A stretch of 33,049 bases of DNA, from NCBI GenBank assembly GCA_002695185.1, contig NZOF01000009.1, positions 1 through 33,049 of the forward strand. The letters are read 5' to 3'. The position numbers were made by a program, and so were the translations under genes. The notes beneath the pieces are model-generated. The model was not told the origin of the DNA and did not search any database. It saw only the letters and a program-made list of their open reading frames with translations. Positions 7,822-16,734 of this stretch are shown here, piece after piece; positions within the stretch are counted from its first letter, which is position 1; the number at the start of each line of letters is the position of its first letter. This stretch comes from Erythrobacter sp. (GTDB lineage Bacteria > Pseudomonadota > Alphaproteobacteria > Sphingomonadales > Sphingomonadaceae).

Positions 7822-9429
7822 ATGACCGAAGACCCTTCTCCTTTATTACCGGATGATCTTCCAGAGCATTTGCGTCAACTCGTCGAGCTAGTTGATCAAA
7901 GGCAGCGGGCCTTCGACGATCTCTGGCCGGAGGCGCTCCGCCTTCGGCGCATCTTCTTCCTCGACGGGGGCAAGGCGGCGAGGGCGGCGATGGAGACCGC
8001 AATACGCGAAGCGGGAATCGCACGGGAAGAACTCGAGGCGGCGATCGCTGCGATGGTCGCCGCCAGCGGTGTCGACCCCGATGACCTCGAGCCGCCACCG
8101 ACAGGCGATCCTTTCCCCGCCATCGCGCGCGAGACGGTGATGTCCGGAGCGCCGGCGGCCAGCGCGTTCGTGGAGGACCATCTGCCGGATGCACTGGCAC
8201 TGCTCGAACTCCACGCGCCGAAGGGATGGTTCAAGCGGGACCCGGCTGGCCTGTTCCGCCTCTCGGAGGCGGACGACGGCGAACCCATCTCGATCGTGAA
8301 GGGCGTCAGACTGGAGAGCGAGCGACCAAAAGGGCACCGGCTTCGACAGGCGGTCCGCCTCGCCAAGGACTATCTCGCCAGCGACGTCCGCTACGACCAC
8401 TTCGCAGGCGCGCTCGCAGTAACGCAGCTGGCGCAACTCGGCGCGCGCGCCGATGCGCTCCGCGGCGTCGTTGGTGCCGCCGACAAGCTCCAGACGCTCT
8501 TCTCGGGCGTGGACACGGACGCGACCCTTTTTGAGCTCCTCGTGGCATCGGCATGCGCAGCCAGCGGCCGAGATATGTCCTTCGTCGAGGCGACTGAGAA
8601 GAAGTCGCCGGACCTCAGATGCAACGACAAGTTCAGCATGGTCGTCGAGTGTAAGCGCAGCAAGGCGCTCTCGGACTACGAGGTCGCGGAGGAGGCACGG
8701 ATGCGTGACCTTTTCCGACGGCTGCACGCTTCCTGCCTTGCCAGGGAACAGTTCGGCCGGTTCGACGTGGAGCTGACGGTCGAAGCCACGGGATTGGACC
8801 TCGACGCGATTGCCTCGAAGTGCGCAATGCAATGCTTCGTGACCCGCCCCGATTCGCCGCTCGAGTATCCATGGGGGACAGTGGCGTTTCATGAGCTGCC
8901 GAGCCGCGTCCACCTCGCAGAGGTGACCAAGGCATACAGCCCGGCCATGCTGAAACGAGTCTTCAGATGGGACATGGAGACACCAGAGTGGGACGGCCTC
9001 ATCTGCAAGGTCGCGCATCCCCCAGGTGGGACCCTCGACGTCGCCATGTCGCCAGTCGCCATTGCATGGCGCGTGGTCGCCCAAGAGGCGGTGATAAAGA
9101 GGAGCCGCGCGCCCGTCGGGCTGTTCGGCAAGGCCATGACCCAAGTCCCGCGTGGCGAGTTCGGCCTCGTCTACATCGCCTACGCCGAAGGCGCGCGGGC
9201 TGACATCGCAGACAACCGCACGAAGGCCCTCATGAACCGAATAGGCGACTGGGAGCACGACGGCGGCATCCGAGTCCCGGCCGCGTTCCTGGTCCGCCAG
9301 TATCCCATACCGACCGGTCACGGGAACCCGGGGGTCGTCGAGAGCACCGTGAGGATGCTGAGCCGCGAAAGCGGAGGCGGCGATTGGATCTTCCGCGAAT
9401 ATCCATCTGCCATCTACACCTCTCGATAG
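7822..9429 (+). CDS. PD-(D/E)xK nuclease-like protein, first gene of an unnamed trio
   Basis: The product has 535 residues from ATG 7822; a GTG at 7789 would add 11. The N-terminal half (about 1-190) is helical and Ala/Glu-rich. In the middle, LFELLVASA (Glu238), SPDL (Pro263-Asp264) and VVECKRSK (Glu276, Lys278) are spaced like the E, PD and ExK elements of a restriction-endonuclease fold. The C-terminal part (about 300-535) is not recognised. I infer a nuclease or a nuclease-derived scaffold. It is divergent from gajA by 50 bases, and the HExxH gene follows after 57 bases on the same strand, suggesting an operon with the HExxH and STAND genes. I do not recognise it as a named defence protein; it could also be an accessory to Gabija. 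Confidence 0.7.
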   Translation: MTEDPSPLLPDDLPEHLRQLVELVDQRQRAFDDLWPEALRLRRIFFLDGGKAARAAMETAIREAGIAREELEAAIAAMVAASGVDPDDLEPPPTGDPFPAIARETVMSGAPAASAFVEDHLPDALALLELHAPKGWFKRDPAGLFRLSEADDGEPISIVKGVRLESERPKGHRLRQAVRLAKDYLASDVRYDHFAGALAVTQLAQLGARADALRGVVGAADKLQTLFSGVDTDATLFELLVASACAASGRDMSFVEATEKKSPDLRCNDKFSMVVECKRSKALSDYEVAEEARMRDLFRRLHASCLAREQFGRFDVELTVEATGLDLDAIASKCAMQCFVTRPDSPLEYPWGTVAFHELPSRVHLAEVTKAYSPAMLKRVFRWDMETPEWDGLICKVAHPPGGTLDVAMSPVAIAWRVVAQEAVIKRSRAPVGLFGKAMTQVPRGEFGLVYIAYAEGARADIADNRTKALMNRIGDWEHDGGIRVPAAFLVRQYPIPTGHGNPGVVESTVRMLSRESGGGDWIFREYPSAIYTSR

Positions 9430-9486
9430 CGACGCCTTCGGGGCATTGTTGGGGACGCCGGGCAAAGCTCGGTGCTATCTAGGGGC

Positions 9487-11142
9487 ATGCTTCGCTTCTC
9501 ACGCCTCGACCCGCACCTTCTCGATCCAGTATCCGCGCCAAGCGTCTTCAACGCGACCCTCAATGCGCACGGGACATACACGACCGAGCATTTCGTCCTC
9601 CGCCTCAGCCCTCGCGTGCACGAACTTGTCGACGCCATCACGAGGCGCGACACCGACGGCCACGATACGGCGGACCTCATGCAGGCCTATTCGGTCTACC
9701 TCCACGAGACGATCCACTGGTGGCAGCACATGGGCTCGTCGGCCGGGCTGATGCTCAGCCTCGCCTATTCGGCCCAGGTCTACGGAAGTATGGTGTTCCT
9801 GCAGCAGTTCGGCCGCGGCGCCGGGTGCGTCAAGCCGGTCAAGAGCTGGGCGCACCGGGCGATGCTGGCCGGTGTCACGCATGAAGATCCGACGCTCGCG
9901 GCTGCGAATATCGCAGTCAACAACGCGCTCGACATCGATTTCTACAAGAAGATCGTGCTGTCGCCGAAATGCGCTTTGGAGCTGCGTCACACGCCATATT
10001 TCGAGAGCGTCGGCCACAGCTACCTCAAGGCCTACGGCGAGACCGTGTTCGCGATCATCGGCTCTTGCGACCTGCGCGAGGCCCAGCTTCCCAATCCTGC
10101 GGGCTGGGATCCTCACATCCTGCGGCTGAGGGTGGAGCACGCCGAGGGCTTTGTCCACGGTTCGATGCCTCCGACGGCCGAGGTCGGTCTGGCGGAGATA
10201 TTCGAGGGCCAAGCGCGCTTCTGCCAGCTCCAGTTCCTCGCCAACTCGGGCGGGCCGGTGTTGCTCGAGAGCTACCGGGAGAAGGGGCAGTTCGCGCCCA
10301 TCTACGTATCTGCGTTCGAGCTGTTCCTGCAACTGCTGGGCGCGGATTGGCCGAAGCGCTACGATGATCCACTCGTCGGGCTTTTCCTCCTGATATGCGA
10401 CCTCGCCATTAACCCGACGCGGGGATATCCGCTCGAGATCGAGTCCTTCGAAGATTTCATCTGCGACGTCGATCCCGGAGCCCGGTTCACGCGGCTGTGC
10501 CTCGCAGCGGCCGAGGCACCCGAGCTCCAGAAAGCGATACAGAGCTTCTCAGCGATGGAATACGAGTTAGTCGGGTCCCGCCTCGCCGACCGGTGCGGCT
10601 ACGACCACCCCTTCGCTGGACTGGACGCGATCGTGGGCATGATCGGCGACGGCGGCCCCGTCGACGCGCTGCTGGACGAGCACCGGACCTTTGGGTTTGG
10701 CCCCGTGAACATGCCAGTGAGGGTGATCTTTTCCCACCACCTCGCCTTCGCGCGGGACAAGAGGCGGCAGCCCGAAATGTTTTGCTGGCCCGGGATGTGG
10801 CTGGCGGGCGAGCGGTGCTCCGGCGAGATCCAGAAAACGTTCCAGGCGCACCTCTCGCTGTTCCAGGACCGCGGCGACACGGAGCAAATCTTCCCGCGCG
10901 CAATGCCCGGCAGAAGCACAAAGAATATCGAGAGCCTGGTCAACGGCTTCTTCAGCGGCATGCTCGCCTTCGACCTTGCCTTGCAGTGGACGCTGTTCCC
11001 GGGCCCGTTCGCATACGACTTCAAGTGGCTGACCGGAAAGGATGAGAACTGCGATCTCATCGCGCTCGCGAAACAACAGTTCGAGCACTCCTATGAAGTG
11101 AATCCCGACAGCGTCGAAGTAATCGACGACGCCTATCTCTAG
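9487..11142 (+). CDS. HExxH zincin-like protein of unknown function, second gene of the trio
   Basis: The product has 551 residues from ATG 9487 (AGGGG just upstream; a GTG at 9472 would add five). The striking element is YLHETIHWWQHMGS with HETIH at 73-77, a zincin-type HExxH embedded in a helix with flanking aromatic residues. A further metal ligand is not certain from sequence alone. The rest is an Ala/Leu/Phe-rich, mostly helical protein without signal peptide, so it should be cytoplasmic. Such proteins may be proteases or may use the motif structurally. It lies between the PD-(D/E)xK-like gene (57-base gap) and the STAND gene (123-base gap). In defence systems proteases often cleave a toxin or partner, so partnership with the STAND protein is a reasonable inference, not shown. 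Confidence 0.7.
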   Translation: MLRFSRLDPHLLDPVSAPSVFNATLNAHGTYTTEHFVLRLSPRVHELVDAITRRDTDGHDTADLMQAYSVYLHETIHWWQHMGSSAGLMLSLAYSAQVYGSMVFLQQFGRGAGCVKPVKSWAHRAMLAGVTHEDPTLAAANIAVNNALDIDFYKKIVLSPKCALELRHTPYFESVGHSYLKAYGETVFAIIGSCDLREAQLPNPAGWDPHILRLRVEHAEGFVHGSMPPTAEVGLAEIFEGQARFCQLQFLANSGGPVLLESYREKGQFAPIYVSAFELFLQLLGADWPKRYDDPLVGLFLLICDLAINPTRGYPLEIESFEDFICDVDPGARFTRLCLAAAEAPELQKAIQSFSAMEYELVGSRLADRCGYDHPFAGLDAIVGMIGDGGPVDALLDEHRTFGFGPVNMPVRVIFSHHLAFARDKRRQPEMFCWPGMWLAGERCSGEIQKTFQAHLSLFQDRGDTEQIFPRAMPGRSTKNIESLVNGFFSGMLAFDLALQWTLFPGPFAYDFKWLTGKDENCDLIALAKQQFEHSYEVNPDSVEVIDDAYL

Positions 11143-11265
11143 CCCCGCATCACCGATGACCCGCGTTGTAGTGCACGACCGCAAAACCGTGGCGCGAAGT
11201 CCACGTCTCGGTTACCGATAGCCGGATGTGTAAGATGCGGACCAATCCGAAGATGGCGACTTCGC

Positions 11266-14200
11266 ATGGCCGGTAAGGCCGCACCCGCAAAGCCTGCGGT
11301 GAAGCGTCGCACCGTCACGAACGGTGGTATCCCGGCGACCCGCCGAAACACCAAGCCGGGCAATCCCGGCTACGCGGGCTACGAATACCAGATCACCGTG
11401 ACGGTCTGGGTCGCACTGGATCTGATGCTCGTGAAGATGGCGACGACGCAGATACAGGTCGAACCCCGCTCCGACGAGGACATCGAAGCGGCCGTCAAGG
11501 ACCCCGCTACGGGCCTGTCCGAAGCCTCGGCCAAGGCAGACGCGATCGAACTGGTCATCCAGGCCAAAACGCGGTCTGGGGCGCCTTGGACCGCATCGGC
11601 AATCGCGGACGTCCTGCTAGGCAAGGCGCGCTCGGGCAAGGATTCGGGTGGGAAGCGGAGCCGGCCCTTGGAAATGCTCGAGGCGGATCCGGCACGACGT
11701 TACGTCTTCGCGACGAACGAGAGCCTCGCCGAGGGTCTGCGGCCGCACGAGGGCGAGCACCTGCTGGATTTCCCGGACGTCGACAAACTGCCCCCGCACG
11801 CTCGCACCAAGCGGACTCTGGCGCAGCAGGCGGAGCTCGCGCCACGCATCGTGCTGCTGTCCGGCGTGACTGTAGAGACGCTCAAGTCGCGCATTGTCGC
11901 CCAGCTCGAGCGGCACGGTCACGTCGCGAGCCCGGCCCACCACCAATGCATCCGCGACCTTCGCGATCTTGTGCGCGATAAGATCCGGGGCCAGGACTAC
12001 GGCGTGCTGACGCGCGACGAGGTGATCGACATCCTAGTCCGCCATGGCGGGTCGATCGCTCCCACACGCGACATGGACCACTACGTCCGTCCGGCCTCCT
12101 ACGAGGAGATCAGCCGCCGGCTGAGGGAACAGCATGCGGTGGTGATTGCCGGGCCGTCCGGCACTGGCAAGACGCTGACCGCCGACATTCTCGAGCTCGA
12201 ACTCCGGGCCGCCGCTCCCCCTTTCTCGGTGATCGGCGAGGAGAATGGCCCTAGCCAGATCCGAGCCAACCTGACCCGCGCCGACCCCGTCGTCTTTCAC
12301 CTGCGGGATCCCTGGGGTGGGAACAGGCTGACCCCCGACGCGGATCGATGGAGCGGCGAGCTGCCGAAGCTGCTCCAGCAGGCGGGCCCGGGGCGCAAGT
12401 TCATCATCACGTCGCGGTCCGACGTGCTTAGCAGCGCCGGTTCACAAGTGCTGAAGGACCTCAATCCCTACATCGAGCGGATCGAGGTCGAGGACTACGG
12501 ATCCGAGAGGATCGCGGAGATCTACGACGGGATCGCCTCCGACCTGCGGGGACACGCCCGCACCCTCGCAACCACATTCCGCGACGACGCGATCGCCTCG
12601 CTCGGCCGACCCTACGAGGTCAGCCGCTTCCTGGTGTCGCTCGGACGGGAGAACCCGGAAGAGCCCCGGCCCGTCGCGAAGCTGATCGCCGACTCCCAGA
12701 TCGAGGCGATCTCGCATGTGGTGGCCGACCAAGTCTCTTCGTTCGGCACCGACGGCATCCAGGGCGCAGCGATCATCTGGTCGATGCTCATCGCCAGGAG
12801 CGCGGTGCCAGACGCCGTCTTCACGCAACTCGCTCGCCGACTCCGCTCGCTCGACCCGTCCTTCAGACCCGACGTGCAGGGTCTGCTGGACTTTCTCCAG
12901 GCCGGTCGCAACCTGAAGCGGGACGGCGCCGCGCTGTCGTTCGCCCATCCACGTGTCGAGGACGGCCTGCTGCTGGCGCTCCGCGCCAAATCCGGCGAGG
13001 CCGAGTTCTCGCTCGGCCTGGTCGTCCAAGCGCTCGTCGGATGGGACGCCGTAGGTCAGGATTGGGGACGCGAGACGGCGCTCGCCATGCTGCGGCGCGT
13101 GTCGGCCATCGAGGAAGTCGATCCGGAGATCCCGGACGCCACCCGCGCCCGGTTGCAGGAATTCTTGGTCTCGGTCGCGCTCGGGGAGGGCGGGCGCCGG
13201 GACTTCGAGAGAGCGCTGCGGGACCTGATACGCTTCGGCTCGCCGACCCACCTGCCAACTAAGCTCGCCCGCATCCTACTTGACGGTGCGGAAAGCACGA
13301 AGCGTCCCTCCTTCGGTCCGGTTTGGACCGCACCTGAGATCACCGAGGAAGACGTAGCCAGCCTGCGTGCCGACCCGACGACCGCGCCGCTCATCAAGCG
13401 CTTCATCGGCGAGATCCTGCCCTTCACTCATGTCGGCTATGCCACGGACATCGTCGACGTCATCGACGCCCTTGCGCCAGGCATCGAGGAGGAATTTTGG
13501 GGCGGGCTCAGCAGCATCGAGGGTCCCGGCGATCCCAGCTCCAACATTGAGCCGATCGTCCTAGGTGCGCTGCGTGGGGAAACGCCCGACTACGACCGCG
13601 CGATCGAGGCGTTCGCCAAGTCCGAAGAGCGCGCTGATGCGTGGATGGAGAAATCTGCGGGCGACCGACTGGCCGCCGAGGAGCACGCAATAGACGCCGA
13701 CGCTGCAGATCACGAACTCGAGGAGCCGGGCGAAGCCTACCACAACGCGCATAGCGGCATGGAGAAAATCGTTGCGCTCCGGAAGGGGCGGGACGGGGTG
13801 GACTTCATTCGGGGGCATCCGAGGGCTGATCTACTGACGCGTGCGCTGGCTGAGGTGCTCAAGAACTCGCCGGGCGTCGATGCTGCCGACCTGAGGCAGT
13901 TGCTCGGATTGGCGGAAGGCTGGGTCCGCGACTACGCATGGGCTGCGGTGCGGCAGCACTGGGACTCTGAGCTAGAGCCGGATCTGATCGCGGAGCTCGC
14001 CCGGCCCGACATTGAGGGATCCAGTTTTAGGAAGCGGCTGGTCGAGATCGCCGCGCGAAACCGGCCGGCCGACCCTGTCCCAGTCTTCGTGACCGCCGCA
14101 TCGGCCGCGACGGTGGATCGCCGTCTCGAGCTGGTGCGAGACATAATGACAATCAGCGGGGGCGATGGCTCGCGCAGCGCGGCTGGCGACGCGAGGCGGC

Positions 14201-15537
14201 TCGAGCGCGCCCACGCTCTGGCCGACAGCTATCCATCGGAGGAGCAGGCGCTCGCCCGGGCGCTCGCGGATGTTCTGTCCGGACAGAATATCTGCGAAGT
14301 CGTAGACGCGCTAGGCGACACGACGCGTGGTCAGATAGCGGAACGCCTCGCGCATGCATCGACCGATGTGGTGCAGCCGCTCGTCCTGCTCGCCGCGGTC
14401 GCGGGCGTGGAAGTGGACGACGCGGTCGCTACTCTGCTAGCCACCGGAGATGTCCGGGATGGGCAAGTTGCCCTGCAGGCGTTGCGGATCGCGGACCCGA
14501 CCGAGCCGCGCGAACGCATGACCGACGCTCTCGAGCACAAGCGCTACAAAATCCGTCGCGAAGCACTGCGGCACCTCGTCCCCGACACTACGGATCCTGC
14601 GGAGCGGCACCGGCTCGTGACCAAGGCTTCGGGTGACGCGAGTGCCGACGTGCGGCTCGCTTTCGCTAACTTGATGGAAGAATATAAGTGGCCTGAGTCC
14701 ATCACTTCGCTGGTGACCCTCCTTGCCGACGACCGCAATTTCGCGAGCAGTATGGGGATGCGGAATTCCTGGCCACGGTTTGCGGTAGCGCGAGCCGCCG
14801 CGACTGCACTCGGCAGTTTCGAGGACTTGCCGACTGCCGCGATCGACGAACTTCTGACATTCGCCGCCGGTCGCTCGGAGGATCCCTTCGTTGCGGCGGC
14901 GGCACTGAACGCATTGGCGACGAAGGACGACGCTCGGATCACGCCGGCACTGCTGACTTCGCTTGACGCTCCGGGCTTCCGGGACTCACCAACCCATCGT
15001 CCGAAGGCACAGGCCGGGGCTTGGGCCCTCTTTGATCGAGCCATCGCTGGCAAGATCGATGATCTCGGATGCGCCGCGGAGTTCGCGGTGAGCGATAGAC
15101 CGTCCGTCGCCGCTCCTTTGCTTATGGCGCTAGGCATGCTGGTCGGTTCCGGGCGGGCGACCCTACTCGCCCAACTTGAGCGCAACGGCCACCAAGACCG
15201 AGCGGCCTTGGTGAAACTCGCCGCCATCGCATTGGGTCGGGGCGATGGCCTTGAGTTGGATGTGCGCGAACGGCTACTGTCGCGCCTGGCCGAGGACGGT
15301 TCAGTGGCGCTTTCGGACGAAGAGCGTCAGCAGCTCGAGGACTGGAGCAAGGGGCTCGAACTTGACGGGTGCTTCGATCAATACGCGGCATGGATTGCTG
15401 AGAGGGCTTTTGAGCTCCCGCTCGTCGACGACGTGGGCGACGTGCGCGCGTTCGACCTGCCGGAAACCATCCAGGTGATGTCGATGCGGTCGATGTCTCC
15501 ATATCGCGAGGAACTTCCGCCAGATGACGGTCACTGA
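11266..15537 (+). CDS. STAND NTPase with N-terminal nuclease-like domain and C-terminal repeats
   Basis: This protein of 1423 residues reads as a tripartite immune ATPase. The N-terminal domain (about 30-200) resembles the DUF4297/Cap4-type PD-(D/E)xK nucleases: GYEYQ (38-42), VEPRSDEDIE (65-74), ELVIQAKT with Gln99-Ala-Lys101. The NTPase domain has Walker A GPSGTGKT (296-303), a strand ending LRDPWG (346-351) and FIITSRSD (379-386), the last typical of STAND proteins; it looks closest to the nSTAND3 group. From about 430 to the end the protein is helical, with HEAT/ARM-like units clearest between about 1030 and 1330 (for example ALRHLV), a likely sensor. STAND proteins bind a phage product through the repeats, oligomerise and switch on the effector. 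It resembles Avs proteins in layout but I cannot place it in a named type. It begins about 120 bases after the HExxH gene. Confidence 0.8.
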   Translation: MAGKAAPAKPAVKRRTVTNGGIPATRRNTKPGNPGYAGYEYQITVTVWVALDLMLVKMATTQIQVEPRSDEDIEAAVKDPATGLSEASAKADAIELVIQAKTRSGAPWTASAIADVLLGKARSGKDSGGKRSRPLEMLEADPARRYVFATNESLAEGLRPHEGEHLLDFPDVDKLPPHARTKRTLAQQAELAPRIVLLSGVTVETLKSRIVAQLERHGHVASPAHHQCIRDLRDLVRDKIRGQDYGVLTRDEVIDILVRHGGSIAPTRDMDHYVRPASYEEISRRLREQHAVVIAGPSGTGKTLTADILELELRAAAPPFSVIGEENGPSQIRANLTRADPVVFHLRDPWGGNRLTPDADRWSGELPKLLQQAGPGRKFIITSRSDVLSSAGSQVLKDLNPYIERIEVEDYGSERIAEIYDGIASDLRGHARTLATTFRDDAIASLGRPYEVSRFLVSLGRENPEEPRPVAKLIADSQIEAISHVVADQVSSFGTDGIQGAAIIWSMLIARSAVPDAVFTQLARRLRSLDPSFRPDVQGLLDFLQAGRNLKRDGAALSFAHPRVEDGLLLALRAKSGEAEFSLGLVVQALVGWDAVGQDWGRETALAMLRRVSAIEEVDPEIPDATRARLQEFLVSVALGEGGRRDFERALRDLIRFGSPTHLPTKLARILLDGAESTKRPSFGPVWTAPEITEEDVASLRADPTTAPLIKRFIGEILPFTHVGYATDIVDVIDALAPGIEEEFWGGLSSIEGPGDPSSNIEPIVLGALRGETPDYDRAIEAFAKSEERADAWMEKSAGDRLAAEEHAIDADAADHELEEPGEAYHNAHSGMEKIVALRKGRDGVDFIRGHPRADLLTRALAEVLKNSPGVDAADLRQLLGLAEGWVRDYAWAAVRQHWDSELEPDLIAELARPDIEGSSFRKRLVEIAARNRPADPVPVFVTAASAATVDRRLELVRDIMTISGGDGSRSAAGDARRLERAHALADSYPSEEQALARALADVLSGQNICEVVDALGDTTRGQIAERLAHASTDVVQPLVLLAAVAGVEVDDAVATLLATGDVRDGQVALQALRIADPTEPRERMTDALEHKRYKIRREALRHLVPDTTDPAERHRLVTKASGDASADVRLAFANLMEEYKWPESITSLVTLLADDRNFASSMGMRNSWPRFAVARAAATALGSFEDLPTAAIDELLTFAAGRSEDPFVAAAALNALATKDDARITPALLTSLDAPGFRDSPTHRPKAQAGAWALFDRAIAGKIDDLGCAAEFAVSDRPSVAAPLLMALGMLVGSGRATLLAQLERNGHQDRAALVKLAAIALGRGDGLELDVRERLLSRLAEDGSVALSDEERQQLEDWSKGLELDGCFDQYAAWIAERAFELPLVDDVGDVRAFDLPETIQVMSMRSMSPYREELPPDDGH

Positions 15538-15561
15538 CTTGCGAACAGGGGGCGGTATACT
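15534..15561 (+). promoter_or_regulatory. Candidate sigma70-type promoter for the CBASS genes
   Basis: CTGACT (15534-15539), a 16-base spacer and TATACT (15556-15561) fit a -35/-10 pair (4/6 and 5/6 matches). It overlaps the end of the STAND gene and would give a leader of about 170 bases before capV. Confidence 0.35.
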
Positions 15562-15566
15562 AGCTT

Positions 15567-15584
15567 AGCCTCGCCGGCGGGGCT
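15567..15584. promoter_or_regulatory. 18-base near-perfect palindrome at the expected transcription start
   Basis: AGCCTCGCC (15567-15575) is followed without a loop by GGCGGGGCT (15576-15584), one mismatch from a perfect palindrome. It lies directly after the candidate -10 box, where a repressor dimer could block transcription. No T-run follows, so a terminator for the STAND gene is less likely. The rest of the gap to capV shows nothing else I can support. Confidence 0.35.
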
Positions 15585-15741
15585 GTATGACTGTCTATTG
15601 AGGGTCGGTCAGGTCAACCGCGCGAGAAGCGACACCCTCCTGACGGATCGCTAGCGGGGCAGCGGACACGAGGTGTGGTTAAGCCGACCGGGCACCTTGA
15701 ACCCACCCCTGTTCTCACTATGTTCGGGGCGAGGGGGCCTC

Positions 15742-16728
15742 GTGACGTTCCAGATCCTATCTCTTTCCGGTGGCGGTTATCTCGGCCTCTATTCGATCGC
15801 TGTCCTTGCAGAGATCGAGGAGCAGAGCGGCCGCAGGGCGGCCGATTTCATAGATCTCTTCGCTGGCACCTCGATCGGCGGCATCGTCGCTCTAGGACTG
15901 GCATCCGGGGTCGCCGCCGCGCATATTCGCGACGCCTTCGTCGAGAACGGCGAGAAGATCTTCGGTCGCCAGCCGCCAACTCGTGGACCTCGAAAGTGGG
16001 CCGAATTCCTCGGGAACGTCGCCCGACCGAAGTATTCCGCCACAGCTCTACGCACGACTATCGAAGACATTGTCGGCGAGGACACGTTGATAAAGGACCT
16101 CCGTCGCCCAACGGTGGTCGCTGCGGTGGACCTCACCAAGGGTGGGCCGAAGGTCTTCAAGACAGGCCACCATGCCAATTTCAAGGTCGACTGGCGCCTC
16201 CCCGTAGTTGATGTCGCCCTCGCCACCTCGGCCGCGCCAACGTATTTCCCGACCCATCGAATCCAGCACGAACTCTTCGCCGACGGTGGCCTTTTCGCGA
16301 ACTCACCTGACGCGATAGCGGTGCATGAAGCGGAACATTTCCTAGGGATTGACCCACAGAAAATTCGGATGCTGAGCGTCGGCACGACATCGCAATCGTT
16401 CGCCTTCTCGGCAGGCACTTCGACGTCAATGGGCGTATGGGATTGGGTGAAGGGTGACAGGCTCAGCAATGCCATCATCGGATCACAGCAGGCGCTGACC
16501 GATGACATGATGAAGCACCGTCTGAGAGATAGATATCTCCGGATCGACCGGAACCAGGCCGACAGCCAACGCACCGACCTGGCGCTCGATTGCGCGAGCC
16601 CGCGGGCAAGGGCCACGCTGCTCGCGATGGCGGCGAATTCCTTCGCCGAATATTCGCCCGATCCGCTTCTTCAATCGATGCTGCAGCACGAGGCTGCGGA
16701 TCGTCCCTTCATTAACGCCAGCATGTAG
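15742..16728 (+). CDS. capV: CBASS effector CapV, patatin-like phospholipase
   Basis: The product has 328 residues from GTG 15742, which has GAGGGGG about 5 bases upstream; the frame is open further upstream, but the patatin domain begins here. The oxyanion loop SGGGYLGLY (9-17), nucleophile elbow GTSIGG (Ser44) and catalytic DGG (Asp181) are all present, giving a complete Ser/Asp dyad. CapV enzymes are activated by a cyclic dinucleotide and degrade membrane phospholipids, killing the infected cell. The CD-NTase gene follows after six bases, which makes the CBASS assignment firm. A general patatin lipase is the alternative without that neighbour. Confidence 0.9.
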   Translation: MTFQILSLSGGGYLGLYSIAVLAEIEEQSGRRAADFIDLFAGTSIGGIVALGLASGVAAAHIRDAFVENGEKIFGRQPPTRGPRKWAEFLGNVARPKYSATALRTTIEDIVGEDTLIKDLRRPTVVAAVDLTKGGPKVFKTGHHANFKVDWRLPVVDVALATSAAPTYFPTHRIQHELFADGGLFANSPDAIAVHEAEHFLGIDPQKIRMLSVGTTSQSFAFSAGTSTSMGVWDWVKGDRLSNAIIGSQQALTDDMMKHRLRDRYLRIDRNQADSQRTDLALDCASPRARATLLAMAANSFAEYSPDPLLQSMLQHEAADRPFINASM

Positions 16729-16734
16729 GTAGCC

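Noticed and set aside
7888..9465. Long open frame of 525 codons on the minus strand opposite the PD-(D/E)xK-like gene
   Set aside because: It is a codon-position shadow of a GC-rich gene: no motifs, and the plus frame has a coherent protein with nuclease-like residues.
12442..13251. Open frame of 269 codons opposite the STAND gene
   Set aside because: Composition is Arg/Gly/Glu-rich shadow sequence and it lies wholly inside a gene with clear motifs.
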